Shown: piece by piece, positions 48,746 to 60,046 of the stretch | Position numbering within the stretch: position 1 is the stretch's first letter | How the letters are laid out: every line of letters begins with the position of its first letter | Source of the DNA: Quillaja saponaria | Lineage: Eukaryota; Streptophyta; Magnoliopsida; Fabales; Quillajaceae | DNA: 64,000 bases | Assembly: GCA_029379385.1 (NCBI GenBank) | Contig: CM055615.1 | Coordinates: forward strand, 6,200,001 to 6,264,000 | Direction of reading: 5' to 3' | Notes under the pieces: generated by a model | What the model was told of the DNA's origin: nothing | Database searches by the model: none | Seen by the model: only the letters and a program-made list of their open reading frames with translations | Translations under genes and position numbers: made by a program

Positions 48746-48844
48746 GATAAGGTGAATGAGCTATTCAAAAGTTTGGTTTTGGTAAATAGGTTAAAGAAGC
48801 ATATCAAAAATGCAATTTCCGGTTTCCAAATGATGCATGATGTC
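48746..48844 (+). other. Exon-like segment in CACTA block 1, unrecognised
   Basis: Preceded by a good splice acceptor (TATATCTTGCAG) and open for 33 codons, beginning DKVNELFKSLVLVNRLKKH and ending QMMHDV. It has a charged, amphipathic composition unlike the low-complexity DNA around it. The matching piece in block 2 (about 53551-53645) keeps the protein sequence with conservative changes but has lost the AG acceptor. It may be a captured fragment of a host gene or a 3' exon of the element's own gene. I do not recognise the family. Confidence 0.45.
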
Positions 48845-50441
48845 CGTTGTTCATACCTTATATTTTCTGTCTTTAATTTATGGTAATTTTTTTCGTAATA
48901 ATTACTAGTCTGAGAATGTTGCTATCGTGCAGTTCTTTTTACTCACTCCTTTTAGTAACTAGCATTGAAATTAGTGGTAATTTTTTAAAAGCTACCAGCC
49001 ATGAATCCATGATTAAGTGGTGTAAGTGAGATTTGTAATTATCGATAAGCCAGACCATGATTCTAAGATATTTTCCAATACTTTTCTTATTTTGTTGTTT
49101 AAGGACAATAGGCGATACTTATCACTATTTCTCAAGACAGATGTAACTATAATGCTTTTCAGTTGTAATGCTCTTGATTGTCTGGATTTAAACTCAATTT
49201 TTCTTTCCTTGTTGTACTTCCTTTTCCTCTTCGTCTTATGGAATTCATGTTACTTGATGGAATTTGTGAATATAGTAGTATGTTCCAACAGTGCTATAAT
49301 ATTTAATAATCGTCCATTTGTTTTCCTCCATGGTCATTAATATGTGTTTCTTAGCCAAAAAAGAAAAAGTTATTAATATGTGATTGCCATTTTCCTTGTT
49401 TATAGTTTGCAATTTGATTTAGGAAACTTCTCAGTTTCAAAAGGGCACTAATGGCTTCCTCCCCTCCAATGTGAAATATGGAAAATAAAATAGAAGAAAA
49501 GAAAAACTCTGTGGCTGACGAGCTTTGTTTTACTTTATAACATATACCTCCATCACTTTACTGAGTTGACTGAGACCATAAGGTTTCTTTTTCCCTTTCC
49601 TTTATTTATATAGCTTCTCTTCTATCCTGTATTGGTGTATTCATTCTTGCTAGTAAGATAGCTTGAAAAATGTCTCTACGTTTCTGATTTCACTTCATTT
49701 TTGTAACTAATTAACTACCATGGTAAATTTTAAAGAATTATATTTTTTTGTAAATTTTTTTTACTATTTCTAGTATTCTACTATTCTACGGGTATATATA
49801 TATATGTCTTTTCCTTGTATAGATGTATTTTCCTTGTTTCTATGATTGAATCCAAATAGAAACGTAAATGTGACCTTTGCCTAGTTCATGCTTTCACATG
49901 TTTGTAAGGGTGAGTTTTTTTTTTTCAGATTGTGTTTTGTTCTTGCTGTCATTTCCTTTGTTATTCTATTCTTTCTTTGGTTGTTTAATGAGGAATTATC
50001 ATGTTACACGTGTTTACCAATTTAATTTAGTTTGGTGTAATTATTGAGAGAAATAGTTGTTTTCTGTTAAGGGGGGAGATATTGTCAATTCCTCTTAATT
50101 CTTATATATTGTTTCACAACACACATGATAATATATATAGATATATATTGTTAACTCTGTTACTATAAAGTGAAGAATGATAACATGAGATTAAAGAATT
50201 GAGATATATATATATTAACATAACAAATTGACATGTTTCCTTATGATTTGGCCTTTAACTTAATCATTGCCTCGGGTTTTTTTTTTTAGATGTGACATTG
50301 GTCTAAACTACACTGAAATGGTATAGTTATCTGTATAGTGGATTGAAATTATCTATTTGAAGTTTAATCATTGTCTTTTCTTTTTTGAAAATTTTGTTTT
50401 TATGTATTTTTTATAACAAGTATGCTTCGTATCACACAGTC

Positions 50442-52195
50442 ATGTCTAGAGGACATTGTAACCCCCTTCAGGGACGTACTAGAGCTTCATAGTCCCTATC
50501 TACAGTACCAGCATCATCTCTAGTATCGGCATCATCTTGATCTACTCTAGTGGCTTCGTCTCCATCTGCAGCTCCAGTACTTCCACCTCCCTTTATAGCT
50601 CCACCTCCCAGTGTTTCGTTACTTGTTCTATCCTAGGAGCAGGTTCGAGACCTTTCTAACGTAGGCTCAAATTAGATCCCATCGAGTTCGGGATCTACAT
50701 CAACATGTAAGTTACAATTTCAAACTTTAATAATAAATTTTCTTATTTATTGAATTTTTAAAAGTTTCATTTTTTTTACAGTATTGCAGCTACATGTCAT
50801 GATCAATATGTCGAGCATGAGGCAGATCTTGAGCTCCGTGTGGAGAATAACATACCCCTTAAGACAGGCAACGTCACTGAGTATGGTGCAGGCACACAGA
50901 GAGGAAGAGGGAAAAGAATAAGATGAGGTTGAGGAGGATCGCCACTCATCCACAAAGCCGAAGACAAGTAAGTAAATTATCTTATAATTTTCTATTCAAT
51001 TGTAATTATACCTTGTATTTTATTAACATTTGTTTCTTTTTATTTGTATTGCAGAGCATTTGTTGGGGACAACCTCTAGAACACGAAGGTGGCCACTACC
51101 ATTTCTAGTGTTATCATGAATTATCATGAAGCATCTTCTAGGTTCACTCTTTTAGTACCGGAAGTTTCTAGTGGACACGAAGACCTTATGCTATAAATAT
51201 TGTATGGTAAGTTCATTTATATTATTGTTTTAGTTTTAATTTCATTTTAATATCTGTTAAACTACTGACAAAATGCTTTCATTTTGTAATTTATGTTACA
51301 GAGACGGATTAGGATCATTCCGAAGCAAAATGCTGCATCTCAGGTTGTGTTTAACGTAGTGGCCACGAAGAGATGTAGTCCAGAAGCTGCATCCTGAATT
51401 GAAAAGGAACCAACCATTTGGCCCACTCACTTGGAAGGAGGATGGGTGCCCAGATTGGATCACATAGAATTAATGGGAGTCCTTGTATGATGAGTGGACG
51501 AGCCCTGACTTCCAGAGGCACTCCCCGACGATGGCCTTTTATAGGTGAGTGGGAGATGAGCTTATTCACTAAACATCTGGATTTGTCAAAATAGCTGCTC
51601 ATCATAAGCAACTAGTTAGTAATATTTTATTTAATAAATATTAGTTATAAATTTCTATCATATCTTTTCTAACTAATATTGTTTTAAAAATTTTATGCAT
51701 GCGAAAGTGTTAGATCGTAGTTAAAGAGGTTTTTTGACTGCACTCACAAGAGACAGTTTGGTAACTTTGTTAACACAAAGTAGATGGCCATTAGTGTAAG
51801 TATTATTTGTTTTCTTTGTTTTACGTAGTCATTTTTTCTGTCTTATGTACATAACTGGTTTTCATTTGCAGAAAAAGTTTAAGGCTTTAAAGGCAGCAGA
51901 GATAAGGTAATCTAGTACTAGGTAGCAAGATAATCCTTATACACCAGAGGTACCTACTAAGGCCCCCTTGATTGACCTAACTCTTTTCGTGAAGCTAACG
52001 GATGGCAAGACGAAAGGCCTCATCTTCAACTTCGAAGGTTTTATCAACTCCCAACAAGTACTTGGTGAAGTCGCAGGGTCCACAGCCTCTGCCACCACTG
52101 CTCATAACTTCGTTACAACCTCTACTATATCTCTATCTCCTTTAGGATTCATCCACCATCTACGACACTGCCACCTCAACCATCATCGGTATGCA
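50442..52195 (+). pseudogene. tnpA-like (Transposase_24-like) gene relic, block 2
   Basis: Starts ATG at 50442 with MSRGHCNPLQGRTRAS then a stop, followed by a Ser/Pro/Ala-rich stretch with further stops. Later pieces mirror block 1: about 50790-50925 (EADLELRVENN..PLKTGN), about 51053-51130 (the AFVGDN region), about 51300-51612 (ending in sequence equivalent to ASGF..IAAH.KQL), and 51960-52190 (LTLFVKLTDGKTKGLIFNFE). The starting ATG is intact here whereas block 1 has lost it. Multiple stops and frameshifts rule out a functional product. Confidence 0.7.
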
Positions 52196-52247
52196 TTCTT
52201 TTAATTTATTATAGTAATGCAATAGTTTTAGCTTATTATAGTTTACA

Positions 52248-52850
52248 TGCAAAAACTTACCAAGTTTGGATTTGGGAGACAAACCAATCAAATACTAGTC
52301 CTTTTAGGATTTTGGGAGTACCGGCACGACTTTAGGATGAATAAGACTTGCTGGAAGAAAAAAAATCCATTTGGCTCAACAGTTAGTATATTATGACAAA
52401 TTTTTAGTTTCAAGGCAAAAACTTGCCAGGTTTTGGTTCAGGGGACAAAACGGTCAAATACTAGTTCTTTAGGATTCTAAAAGTATCAGTATGACCATGA
52501 AGACGAATAAGACCTATAGGAAGAAATAGAAATGTATTTGAATCAACGATTAGGATATTAGGCCAATCTTTTAGTTTCAAGGCAAAAACTTATCAATTTT
52601 GGGTTCAGAGGATAAAACGATCAAATACTATTCTTTTTAGGATTTTTCTAAGAGTACGAGCACGACATGGGGTTGAACAAGACCTGTAAGAGGAAAGGGA
52701 ATCCATTTGGATCAATAGTTAAGATATTTGGCCAAAGTTTGAGTTTTAAGGCAAAGACTAGGGAAACTTAGGTTTTGGAGGCAAACAGTCAAATACAATT
52801 TTGTTTCGGACTCTGGGAGTGCTAGCACGATCATAGGGACGAAATTGGGA
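52248..52850. repeat. ~168 bp tandem repeat array 2 (about 4 units)
   Basis: Counterpart of array 1 in block 2, directly after the tnpA-like relic. CAAATACTA-type landmarks recur near 52286, 52456, 52621 and 52791, about 166-170 bp apart. Confidence 0.88.
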
Positions 52851-53867
52851 ATTGATGTGAGTCAGGAAGAGAGGTAAACACTAACAAAGGGTGTTGTATG
52901 ACCTAGGTTTCCCTTGTTGAGAAGTATATGTTGTGGATTGATAACTTTTGGGGTTATGATATGCAAATTATGAAGTATGTTCCTTATTATGAAGTAGAGA
53001 AAATAGTTTTCTCATTTTCTTGATTAATGTTATGGGGTATCAAGTGAAAGTTTTGTATTAATATATAAAAGCTGTATAAAATTCAAAGATCATGCCAAAA
53101 AAGAGAATTCATACCATATGCAAATTGCTAACGTGGAAAAAGAAATTCAACAAGGTATTGTTTATGCATTTTTGTATGTGTGTTTGTAGAAATAGGTATC
53201 CATCCTTTGATTTGTCAAAAACACCATTTTGTGCATGATTATGGTATAAAACTACAAGGGGAGAATATCACATAAAAGAGGAAAGCATAATGTGGCTATA
53301 GTTTATTTTTGGTTAGAGGTGTAGGTAATAGGAGTACTATAAGGATATTTAACTTTCTCATATTGGTTAATGGCAAAATTAAGACTAGAAAAGTTAGATA
53401 CCTTTACTATTTTTCAACTTGTATGATTATTAGTAGCTAATCCAATATAGTATTTAATTGAATATATGGTTCAATAGTTGTCTTCTCTGATTGATGAAAG
53501 ATCTCAAGCTATCATTTGTAGTAGATAGTTGTGGTGTCTATATTTTACAAAATAAGGTGAATGAATTGTTCAAAGATTTGGTTTTGGTAAATAGGTTAAA
53601 GAAGCATATCAAAAGTGCAGTTTCCAATTTCCAAATGATGCATGATGTCCATAGTTCATACCTTATATTATTCCTCTTTATTTATGATAATTTTTTGTAA
53701 TAATTACTTTTTTGGGAATGATGCTATTATGCATTTCTTTTTGCTCACTCCTTTCAGTAACTACCATTAAAATTAGAGGTAATATTTTAAAAGCTACGAG
53801 CTAGGAATCCATGATTAAGTGGTGTAAGTGAGATATGCAATTATCGATAAGCTAGACTTTAATTCTA

Positions 53868-54540
53868 ACAATGGCCTTAAATAGGCAAGTGGGTGATGAG
53901 CGTATTCACCATGCATCTGGTTTCATCAACACAACTGCTTATCAAACACAACTGTTTAGTAATATTTTATTTAATAAATATTAGTTATAAATTGTACCAT
54001 TACCTTTTTAACTAATATTGTTTTAAATTTTTTGTATAGAAGAAAGAGTTAGTTCGAGAACCTATAATTATTAAGGTTTTCGACCGCACTCATAAGAGAC
54101 AATCTGGTAACTTTGTTGACACAATGTAGAAGGCCATTAGTGTAAGTATTATGTCTTTTTTTGTTTTATGTAGTTGTCTTTGTGTTTTACTTACGTAACT
54201 GGCTTTCATTTGCAGAAGTTTAAGGCTTTAAAGAAGGCGAAGATAGGATAATCTAGCACTAGGTAGCAGGATAGTGCTGATACACATGCTGTACCAGCTG
54301 AGGCCCTTATGAATAGCTTAACTCTCTTCATGAAGCTAGCGAACGGAAAGAAGAAGGGCAACACCTACGACTTCGGGGGTTATATCAACTCTAAATAAGT
54401 ACTGGGCGAAGTCGTTCACAGCTTCTGTCACCACTACTCACAGATCTGCTACAGCTTCTGCTACATCTCCATATCTTTTGGGATTCATCCACCATCTCCT
54501 ACACTACTACCTTAACCATCATTGGTACGTATTCTTTTAA
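53868..54540 (+). pseudogene. Partial third tnpA-like copy (3' part only)
   Basis: Joins block 2 abruptly at ATTCTAA/CAATGGCC and matches 46855-47390 and 51529-52195. It reads MALNRQVGDERIHHASGFIN, then LVREPIIIKVFDRTHKRQSGNFVD, the clearest Transposase_24 motif in the window (EVF.RTH.R....FVD). The tail SLTLFMKLANGKKKGNTYDFG follows. Stops are present after FVDTM and elsewhere. It is followed at once by array 3. Confidence 0.78.
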
Positions 54541-56031
54541 TTTATTATAATAATGCAATAGTTAGTTTATTATAGTTTACATGCAAAAACTTCCTAAGTT
54601 TTAGGTTCGTGGGACAAAATGATTAAATACTAGTCCTTTTAAGACAAAATGACCTTGGGGATGAATAAGATGTGTAAAAAGAAACATAAATTCATTTGGC
54701 TCAACGGTTAGTATATTATGACAAATTTTTAGTTTTAAGGCAAAAATTTGCCAAATTTGGGTTCGATTGGCAAAATTGTCAAATATTAGTCCTTTTAGGA
54801 TTCCGGGAGTATCAGCATGACCAGGAATGAATAAGACCTATTGTAAGAAATAAAAATCCTATTTGGATCAACAGTTAGGATATTAGGTCAAATTTTTAGT
54901 TTCAAGGTAAAAGCTTGTCAAGTTTGGGTTCGGGGGGCAAAATAATCAAATACTAGTCCTTTTAGGATTCTAGGAGTATCGGCATGGTCGAGAATGAATA
55001 AGACCTGTAGGAAGAAATGAGAATCTATTTAGATCAACGATTAGGATATTAGGCCAAACTTTTCAAGGCAAAAACTTGGCAAGTTTAGGTTTGGGGGGTA
55101 AGACAGTCAAATACTAGTCCTTTTAGGAATCTGGGGTACTGTCACAACATGGGGATGAATAATACTTGAAGAAAGAAATGGAATTCATTTGGATCAACGG
55201 TTAGGATGTTTGGCCAAACTTTGATTTTCAAGACAAAAACTTTGGAAACTTGGGTTTAAGGAGCAAAATAGTAAAATACCATTCCGTTTTAGATTCCACC
55301 ATTCCGTTTTAGATTCCGAAAATACAGGCATGACTAGTGGGGATGGATAAGAAATGTAGGAAGAAACATAAATATATTTGGACCAATGGTTAGGATATTA
55401 GGCCAAATTTTGAGTTTCAAGGCAAAAACTTTGGAAACTTAAGTTTTTGTGGCAAAACGGTTAAATACTAGTCCTTTTTGGATTCCATGAGTATTGAAAT
55501 GACTGTGGGAATAAATAAGAGATGTAGGAAGAAAAAAAAAATCTATTTGGATTAACGGTTAGGATAGTAGGCCAAAATTTGAGTTTCTAGACAAAAACTT
55601 TGGAAACTTAGGTTTAAGGAACAAAACAGTCAAATACTAGTCTATTTCAGATTCCATGAGTATCAACATGATCGTGGGGAAGAATTAACTAGTAGGAAGA
55701 AAAAAAAATCCATTTGGATCCATGGTTATGATATTAAGCCAGACTTTAGGTTTCAAAGCAAAAACTTTGAAAATTTGGGTTCGGAGGGCAAAATGGTCCA
55801 ATAATAATCTGTTTCTGATTCAAAGAGTACCTACATGACCGGGGAATGAATAAGACTTATAGAAAGAAACAATACATTTTGATCAACGCTTAAGATATTT
55901 GGCCAAACTTGTAGTTTCAAAGCAAAAACTTGCCAAATTTAGGTTTGGGGGACAAAACGGTCAACTACTAGTTCACTTAGGATTCCAATAGTATTGGCAT
56001 GACTGTGGAGATGAATAAGACCTTTAATAAG

Positions 56032-56186
56032 TATTAGGAATATAATATTATTATATTATGTAGTCCCACATTGTTTAGATGTGGAAGTTTATGTTTTATT
56101 ATTTACTATAAATAAAGCTTATGGGTGTAGGCTTTGAGATATCAATCAAGGCTACAATCCTTTCCTTATTTTATATTTATTTAACA
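56032..56186 (+). repeat. TRIM 5' LTR
   Basis: 155 bp, from TATTAGGAATATAATATTAT to TATTTAACA, almost identical to 57008-57161. It contains GTAGTCCCACATTGTTTAGA and CTATAAATAAAGC. The expected first bases TG are TA here in both LTRs. Confidence 0.93.
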
Positions 56187-56200
56187 TGGTATCAGAGCAG
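56187..56200 (+). other. TRIM primer binding site (tRNA-Met)
   Basis: TGGTATCAGAGCAG directly after the 5' LTR. TGGTATCAGAGC is the standard plant initiator tRNA-Met complementary site. Confidence 0.9.
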
Positions 56201-56418
56201 GTTTGAAACCCAAGCCTGATCTTGGCCCGATTTTCAAAAGAACCCTGATCTTCTCTTTCTTTTATCTGGCCACCACATGAAGAAAAAGAAGAAAAAAAAA
56301 AAAAGGGACTTTGTCGCCAGCTATCATTAAACCTAGTTATTTCTTCCATTCAAACCTCATTATTTCCTCTTTTCTATTCCTAATTATCTCTTTCATCTAA
56401 AAGACGGCTCATTCCAGT

Positions 56419-56548
56419 GTGTCTCTCTATTGCTGTTGCGTTTCATTCCAGCGTGTCTTTCTATTGCTGCTGCATTTCATTCCAGCGTGTCTCTCTACTG
56501 CTGCGTTTCATTCCAGCATGTCTCTCTATTGCTGCGTTTCATTCCAGC
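56419..56548 (+). repeat. Four-unit 31-34 bp tandem repeat in the TRIM interior
   Basis: Units of the form GTGTCTCTCTATTGCTG, (TTG), CGTTTCATTCCAGC occur four times: 34, 34, 31 and 31 bp. The three-base difference is a GCT/GTT insertion. All three plus-strand frames stay open across it, which explains the overlapping open frames there; none resembles a protein. Confidence 0.9.
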
Positions 56549-57007
56549 AATACGATTATTATTCATCGAGGTACTGTTCATCGGTATGTCTACCTCTGAA
56601 AAAATTGAAATCGCCAATTCACTTGAAGTTTCACCATCTAAAGAAGATTCATCCCCTTTTCTTTTCAAGCCTATTTCGGGTTTGACTGCTCAAAGAGTTT
56701 GACAGTTCAATAGTACCTTCATGAACTTTCCGTTGTGTCTCTTTCCAGCAGTGCTCCTTTTATTTTTCTGGAAAATCTCGTTGTGCATTTTTTCAACGGT
56801 ACTCTTTTTATTTTTCTGGAAAATCTAGCTGTGTCTCTTTCCAGCCAACACGAGTACTATTCATATGTACTAATATGTTCATCAAACGGATTGAAGCTTC
56901 ACCTATATTATTGTAAGCAAAAGGGAGTGTTGAGATTGGTAATTGGGTTTTATTTGTACAAGATTGAGCATTATAAGCTCCATCTAATGCTCAATCTTGA
57001 GGGGGAG

Positions 57008-57161
57008 TATTAGGAATATAATATTATTATATTATGTAGTCCCACATTGTTTAGATGTGGAAGTTTATGTTTTATTATTTACTATAAATAAAGCTTATGG
57101 GTGTAGGCTTTGAGATATCAATCAAGGCTACAATCCTTTCCTTATTCTATTTTATTTAACA
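57008..57161 (+). repeat. TRIM 3' LTR
   Basis: 154 bp copy of the 5' LTR. The difference seen is TATTCTATTTTATTTAACA against TATTTTATATTTATTTAACA near the end. It is preceded by the polypurine tract TTGAGGGGGAG (56997-57007). Confidence 0.93.
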
Positions 57162-59530
57162 AGAAGAAATATAAGTCCATTTGGATCAACGGTTAGTATA
57201 GTAGGCCAAACTTTGAGTTTCAAGACAAAATCTTTAGAAACTTTGCTTCATAGGGCAAAACGTTTAAATACTAGTCCATTTTAAATTCTGGGAGAATCAG
57301 CACTACCATGGGGAGAATTTACCAATAGGAAGAAATAGATATCCATTTAGATCAACGGTTAGGATATTAGGCCAAACTTGTAATTTCAAGGCAAAAAGTT
57401 ACCAAATTTGGGTTCGGGGAGCAAAACAGTCAGATACTAATCCTTTTAGGATTTTGAGATTATCTTCACAACCGTGGAGATGAATAAGGCCTGTAAGAAT
57501 AAACGGAAATCCATTTGAATCAAAGGTTAGTATATTAGGCCATACTTTAAGTTTTAAAGAAAAAACTTCGGATAAAACTATCAAATACTAGTCTGTCTTG
57601 GATTTTGGGCATACTGAAATGATTGTGGGGATGAATAAGAGCTATAGGAAGAAACATAAATTTATTTGAATCAATAGTTAGGATAGTAAGCCAAACTTTG
57701 AGTTTCAAGACTAAAATTTTATAAGCTTGGTTTGGGTGGTAAAATGGTCAAATACTAGTTTGTTTCAGATTCCATAAGTACTTGTATGACTGAGGAACTA
57801 ATAAGACTTGTAAGAAAAAATATAAATCCATTTTAATCAATGGTTAGGATATTCGGCCAACTTGTAATTTCAAAGCAAAAACTTGCCAAATTTGGGTTCG
57901 GGGGGTAAAATGGTCAAATACTAGTCTGTTTTGGATTTCAAGAGTATTGGCATGATTATGGGGATGAATAAGACTTTTAGGAAGAAATATAAATCCATTT
58001 GGATTAACGGTTAGGAAATTAAGCCAAACATTGAGTTTTAAGGCAAAAATTTAAAAACTTTGGTTTGAAGCATAAAACGGTCAAATACTAGTCCATTTTG
58101 GATTCCAAGCACACTGAAATGATTGTGGGGACAAATAAAACCTGTAGGAAGAAACATAAATCTATTTGGATCAACGGTTATCATAGTAGGCCAAACTTTG
58201 AGTTTTAAGACAAAATCTTTAGAAACTTTGTTTCGTGGGGCAAAACAGTTCAAATACTAGTCTGTTTTGGATTCTGGGAGTATCAGCACTACCGTGGGAA
58301 TGAATTGACTAGTAGGAAGAAATATAAACTCATTTTGATTAATAATTAGGATATTAGGTCAAACTTTAGGTTTCAAGGAAAAACTTTGAAAACTTAGTTC
58401 GGGGGGTACAATGGTCAAATACAAGTCCGTTTCAAATTCCGGGAATATCGGTACAACTGTGGGTTGGAATCAAACATGTAAGAAGAAATGAAAATCCGAG
58501 AGTTTCAAGAAAAAATTTGGAAACTTAGTTTAGGTGACAAAATGGTCAAATACTAGTTTGTTTTGGATTCCGAGAATATCAACATGACCATGGGGATGAA
58601 TAAGACCTGTAGGAAAAAATAGAAATCTATTTGGATCAACGATTAGGATATTAGGCCAAACTTTGATTTTCAAGGCAAAAACTTTGGAAACTGAGGTTTG
58701 GGGGAGCAAAACAGTCAAATACTAGTTCGTTTTGGATTCAGGTAGTATAGAAATGATCTTAGGGACAAATAAGACCTATAAAAAAAACATAAATCTATTT
58801 GGATCAACGAATAAGATAGTAGGCCAAACTTTGAGTTTCAAGACAAAAACTTTGAAAACTTGGGTTTATGAGACAAAAAGGTTAAATACTAGTTCATTTC
58901 GGATTCTATGATTATCAGCACAACCATCGGTACAAATGAGACTTGTAAGAAGAAATAGAAATCCATTTGGATCAACGGTTAGGATATTAGGCTAAATTTT
59001 TAGTTTCAAGACAAAATCTTGTCAAATTTGGGTTTGGGGGTTTAAAATGGTCAAATACTAGTCTGTTTAGGATTTTGAGAATACTGGCATGATCGTTAGG
59101 ACGAATAAGATCTGTAAAAAGAAACGAAAATTTATTTAAATCAACGATTAGGATATTAGGCCAAAATTTGAGTTTTAAGGCAAAATCTTTGGAAATTTGG
59201 GTTCCGGGACAAAATGGTCAAATACTTGTTCGTTTAGAATTTCGGGAATATTGGCAAGACCATGGGGATGAAAAAGACTTGTACAAAGAAATAGAAATCC
59301 ATCTATATCATTGTTGAGGATATTTGGCCAAACTTTGAGTTTTAAGACAAAAACTTTGAAAACTTGGGTTCAAGGGGCAAAATAGTCAAATACTAGTTCA
59401 TTTCTGATTTTGTAAGTATCGGCATGACCGTGAGGATAAATAAGACCTATAAGAAAAAACAGAAATCCATTTGATTCAAAGGTTAGGATAGTAAGTCAAA
59501 CTTTGAGTTTCAAGACAAAAATTTTCAAAA

Positions 59531-60046
59531 ATTTACTTAATTTGTCGAAGTTAATTAATTAGAGGTGCATATTATTTTAAGTATAACTTATAACATATTT
59601 ATTTTGATTATTTTAAGTTTCACCTCTTACATCTAGGTCTTCGTACCTGGAGAAGATGAAAACTTAGAATTTGGAGATGAGGCCGATTTTTAGAATTATG
59701 TTTTTTTATTTATTTATTGTAAATAATAACAACTTTTGTAAAAAAAAATTATTTATATAAAAATTAGATTTAAATATAAAAAAATTCTTTTGAAGTAAGT
59801 ATTTGCAGGTATAAAATTAAATAATTAAATTATTTAAAATATCTGCGCCCGCAATTTCATTATTTGCATCTGCATTTAGCAGACTCATATAAAATATGAA
59901 AAATATACGTCTGTACTGTAGATGCAATTGTATATGCGTCTGCATGTCAACATTTGGAGATCAGATTTTGATATGTGGCATCCAATTATTGGTGTCTAGA
60001 TATAGCATCTATCTCCTAGACGTAGATAATATATTTTCTTGTAGTG
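59531..60046 (+). repeat. Right subterminal region and TIR of the CACTA element
   Basis: Contains GCATCTGCATTTAGCAGACTC near 59865 and further GTCTGC / GATGCAA / GCGTCTGCAT repeats, mirroring 43940-44140 in inverted sense. It ends TTTCTTGTAGTG. A 60-codon plus-strand frame at 59896-60078 runs through the TIR into the flank and is not a gene. Confidence 0.82.

Larger units (their letters stand above)
44503..49091 (+). repeat. CACTA internal block 1 (4.59 kb tandem unit)
   Basis: Direct repeat of 49092-53867. Paired landmarks are TTGTTGTTT.AGGACAAT (44503/49092), CTTGATTGTCTGGATTTAAA (44584/49170), the tnpA-like start (45771/50442), the short repeat arrays (47470/52248) and AAGTGGTGTAAGTGAGAT (about 49015/53817). 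44190-44500 and 44640-45770 hold no recognised coding sequence, only leader-like AT-rich DNA. Confidence 0.88.
49092..53867 (+). repeat. CACTA internal block 2 (4.78 kb tandem unit)
   Basis: Second copy of the 44503-49091 block in direct orientation, with many substitutions and indels. The 48060-50440 and 52850-53550 portions carry no gene apart from the exon-like segment noted for block 1. Confidence 0.88.
56032..57161 (+). mobile_element. TRIM-type miniature LTR retrotransposon (1.13 kb)
   Basis: Two near-identical LTRs (56032-56186 and 57008-57161) flank an 821 bp interior. The primer site TGGTATCAGAGCAGG follows the left LTR directly, and the polypurine tract TTGAGGGGGAG precedes the right one. 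The flanks ATAAG and AGAAG differ at one position, consistent with a 5 bp target duplication in a repeat unit of array 3. The interior has no gag-pol. It carries a short frame (56586-56702) starting MSTSEKIEIANSLEVSPSK, possibly the trimmed start of a Copia gag. Complete ends and close LTRs suggest a fairly recent insertion that needs proteins from another element. Confidence 0.92.
54588..59530. repeat. ~168 bp tandem repeat array 3 (about 23 units, split by a TRIM)
   Basis: Landmarks of the TCAAATACTAGTC type recur at about 54623, 54778, 54947, 55108, 55268, 55459, 55628, 55796, 55961, then after the TRIM 57264 to 59384, mostly 165-169 bp apart (one unit near 58413-58545 is short). A typical unit reads TTAGGATATTAGGCCAAAC, TTTGAGTTTCAAGGCAAAAA, GGTTCGGGGGGCAAAACGG, TCAAATACTAGTC, GGATTCCGGGAGTATCGGCA, GGGGATGAATAAGACC, GTAGGAAGAAA, CCATTTGGATCAACGG. 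Spacer copies differ by 10-25 percent by eye. The minus strand often stays open through a unit. Confidence 0.92.
43914..60046 (+). mobile_element. CACTA (En/Spm) DNA transposon, 16.1 kb
   Basis: Begins CACTACAAGAAA at 43914 and ends TTTCTTGTAGTG at 60046, a perfect 12 bp terminal inverted repeat. Beyond it the match is imperfect (...TATCTAC... on both inner sides). Subterminal short repeats of the GCAGACTC / GCATCTGC type occur at both ends (43950-44130 and 59840-60020). The cargo is two and a half copies of a ~4.6 kb block with broken tnpA-like genes, three arrays of a ~168 bp repeat, and a TRIM insertion. No TNP2 gene was found inside, so it is non-autonomous. The 3 bp flanks are GCC and GAT, not an identical target duplication. 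Confidence 0.88.

Noticed and set aside
47632..58718. Calling each antisense open stretch of the 168 bp repeat as a gene
   Set aside because: Units carry stops and indels, there is no start or promoter context, and the frame may be chance. It is reported as a finding instead.
54588..59530. CRISPR-like or rDNA-spacer interpretation of the repeats
   Set aside because: Units are directly adjacent, about 168 bp, diverged and without unique spacers, inside a plant transposon. No rRNA sequence is nearby.
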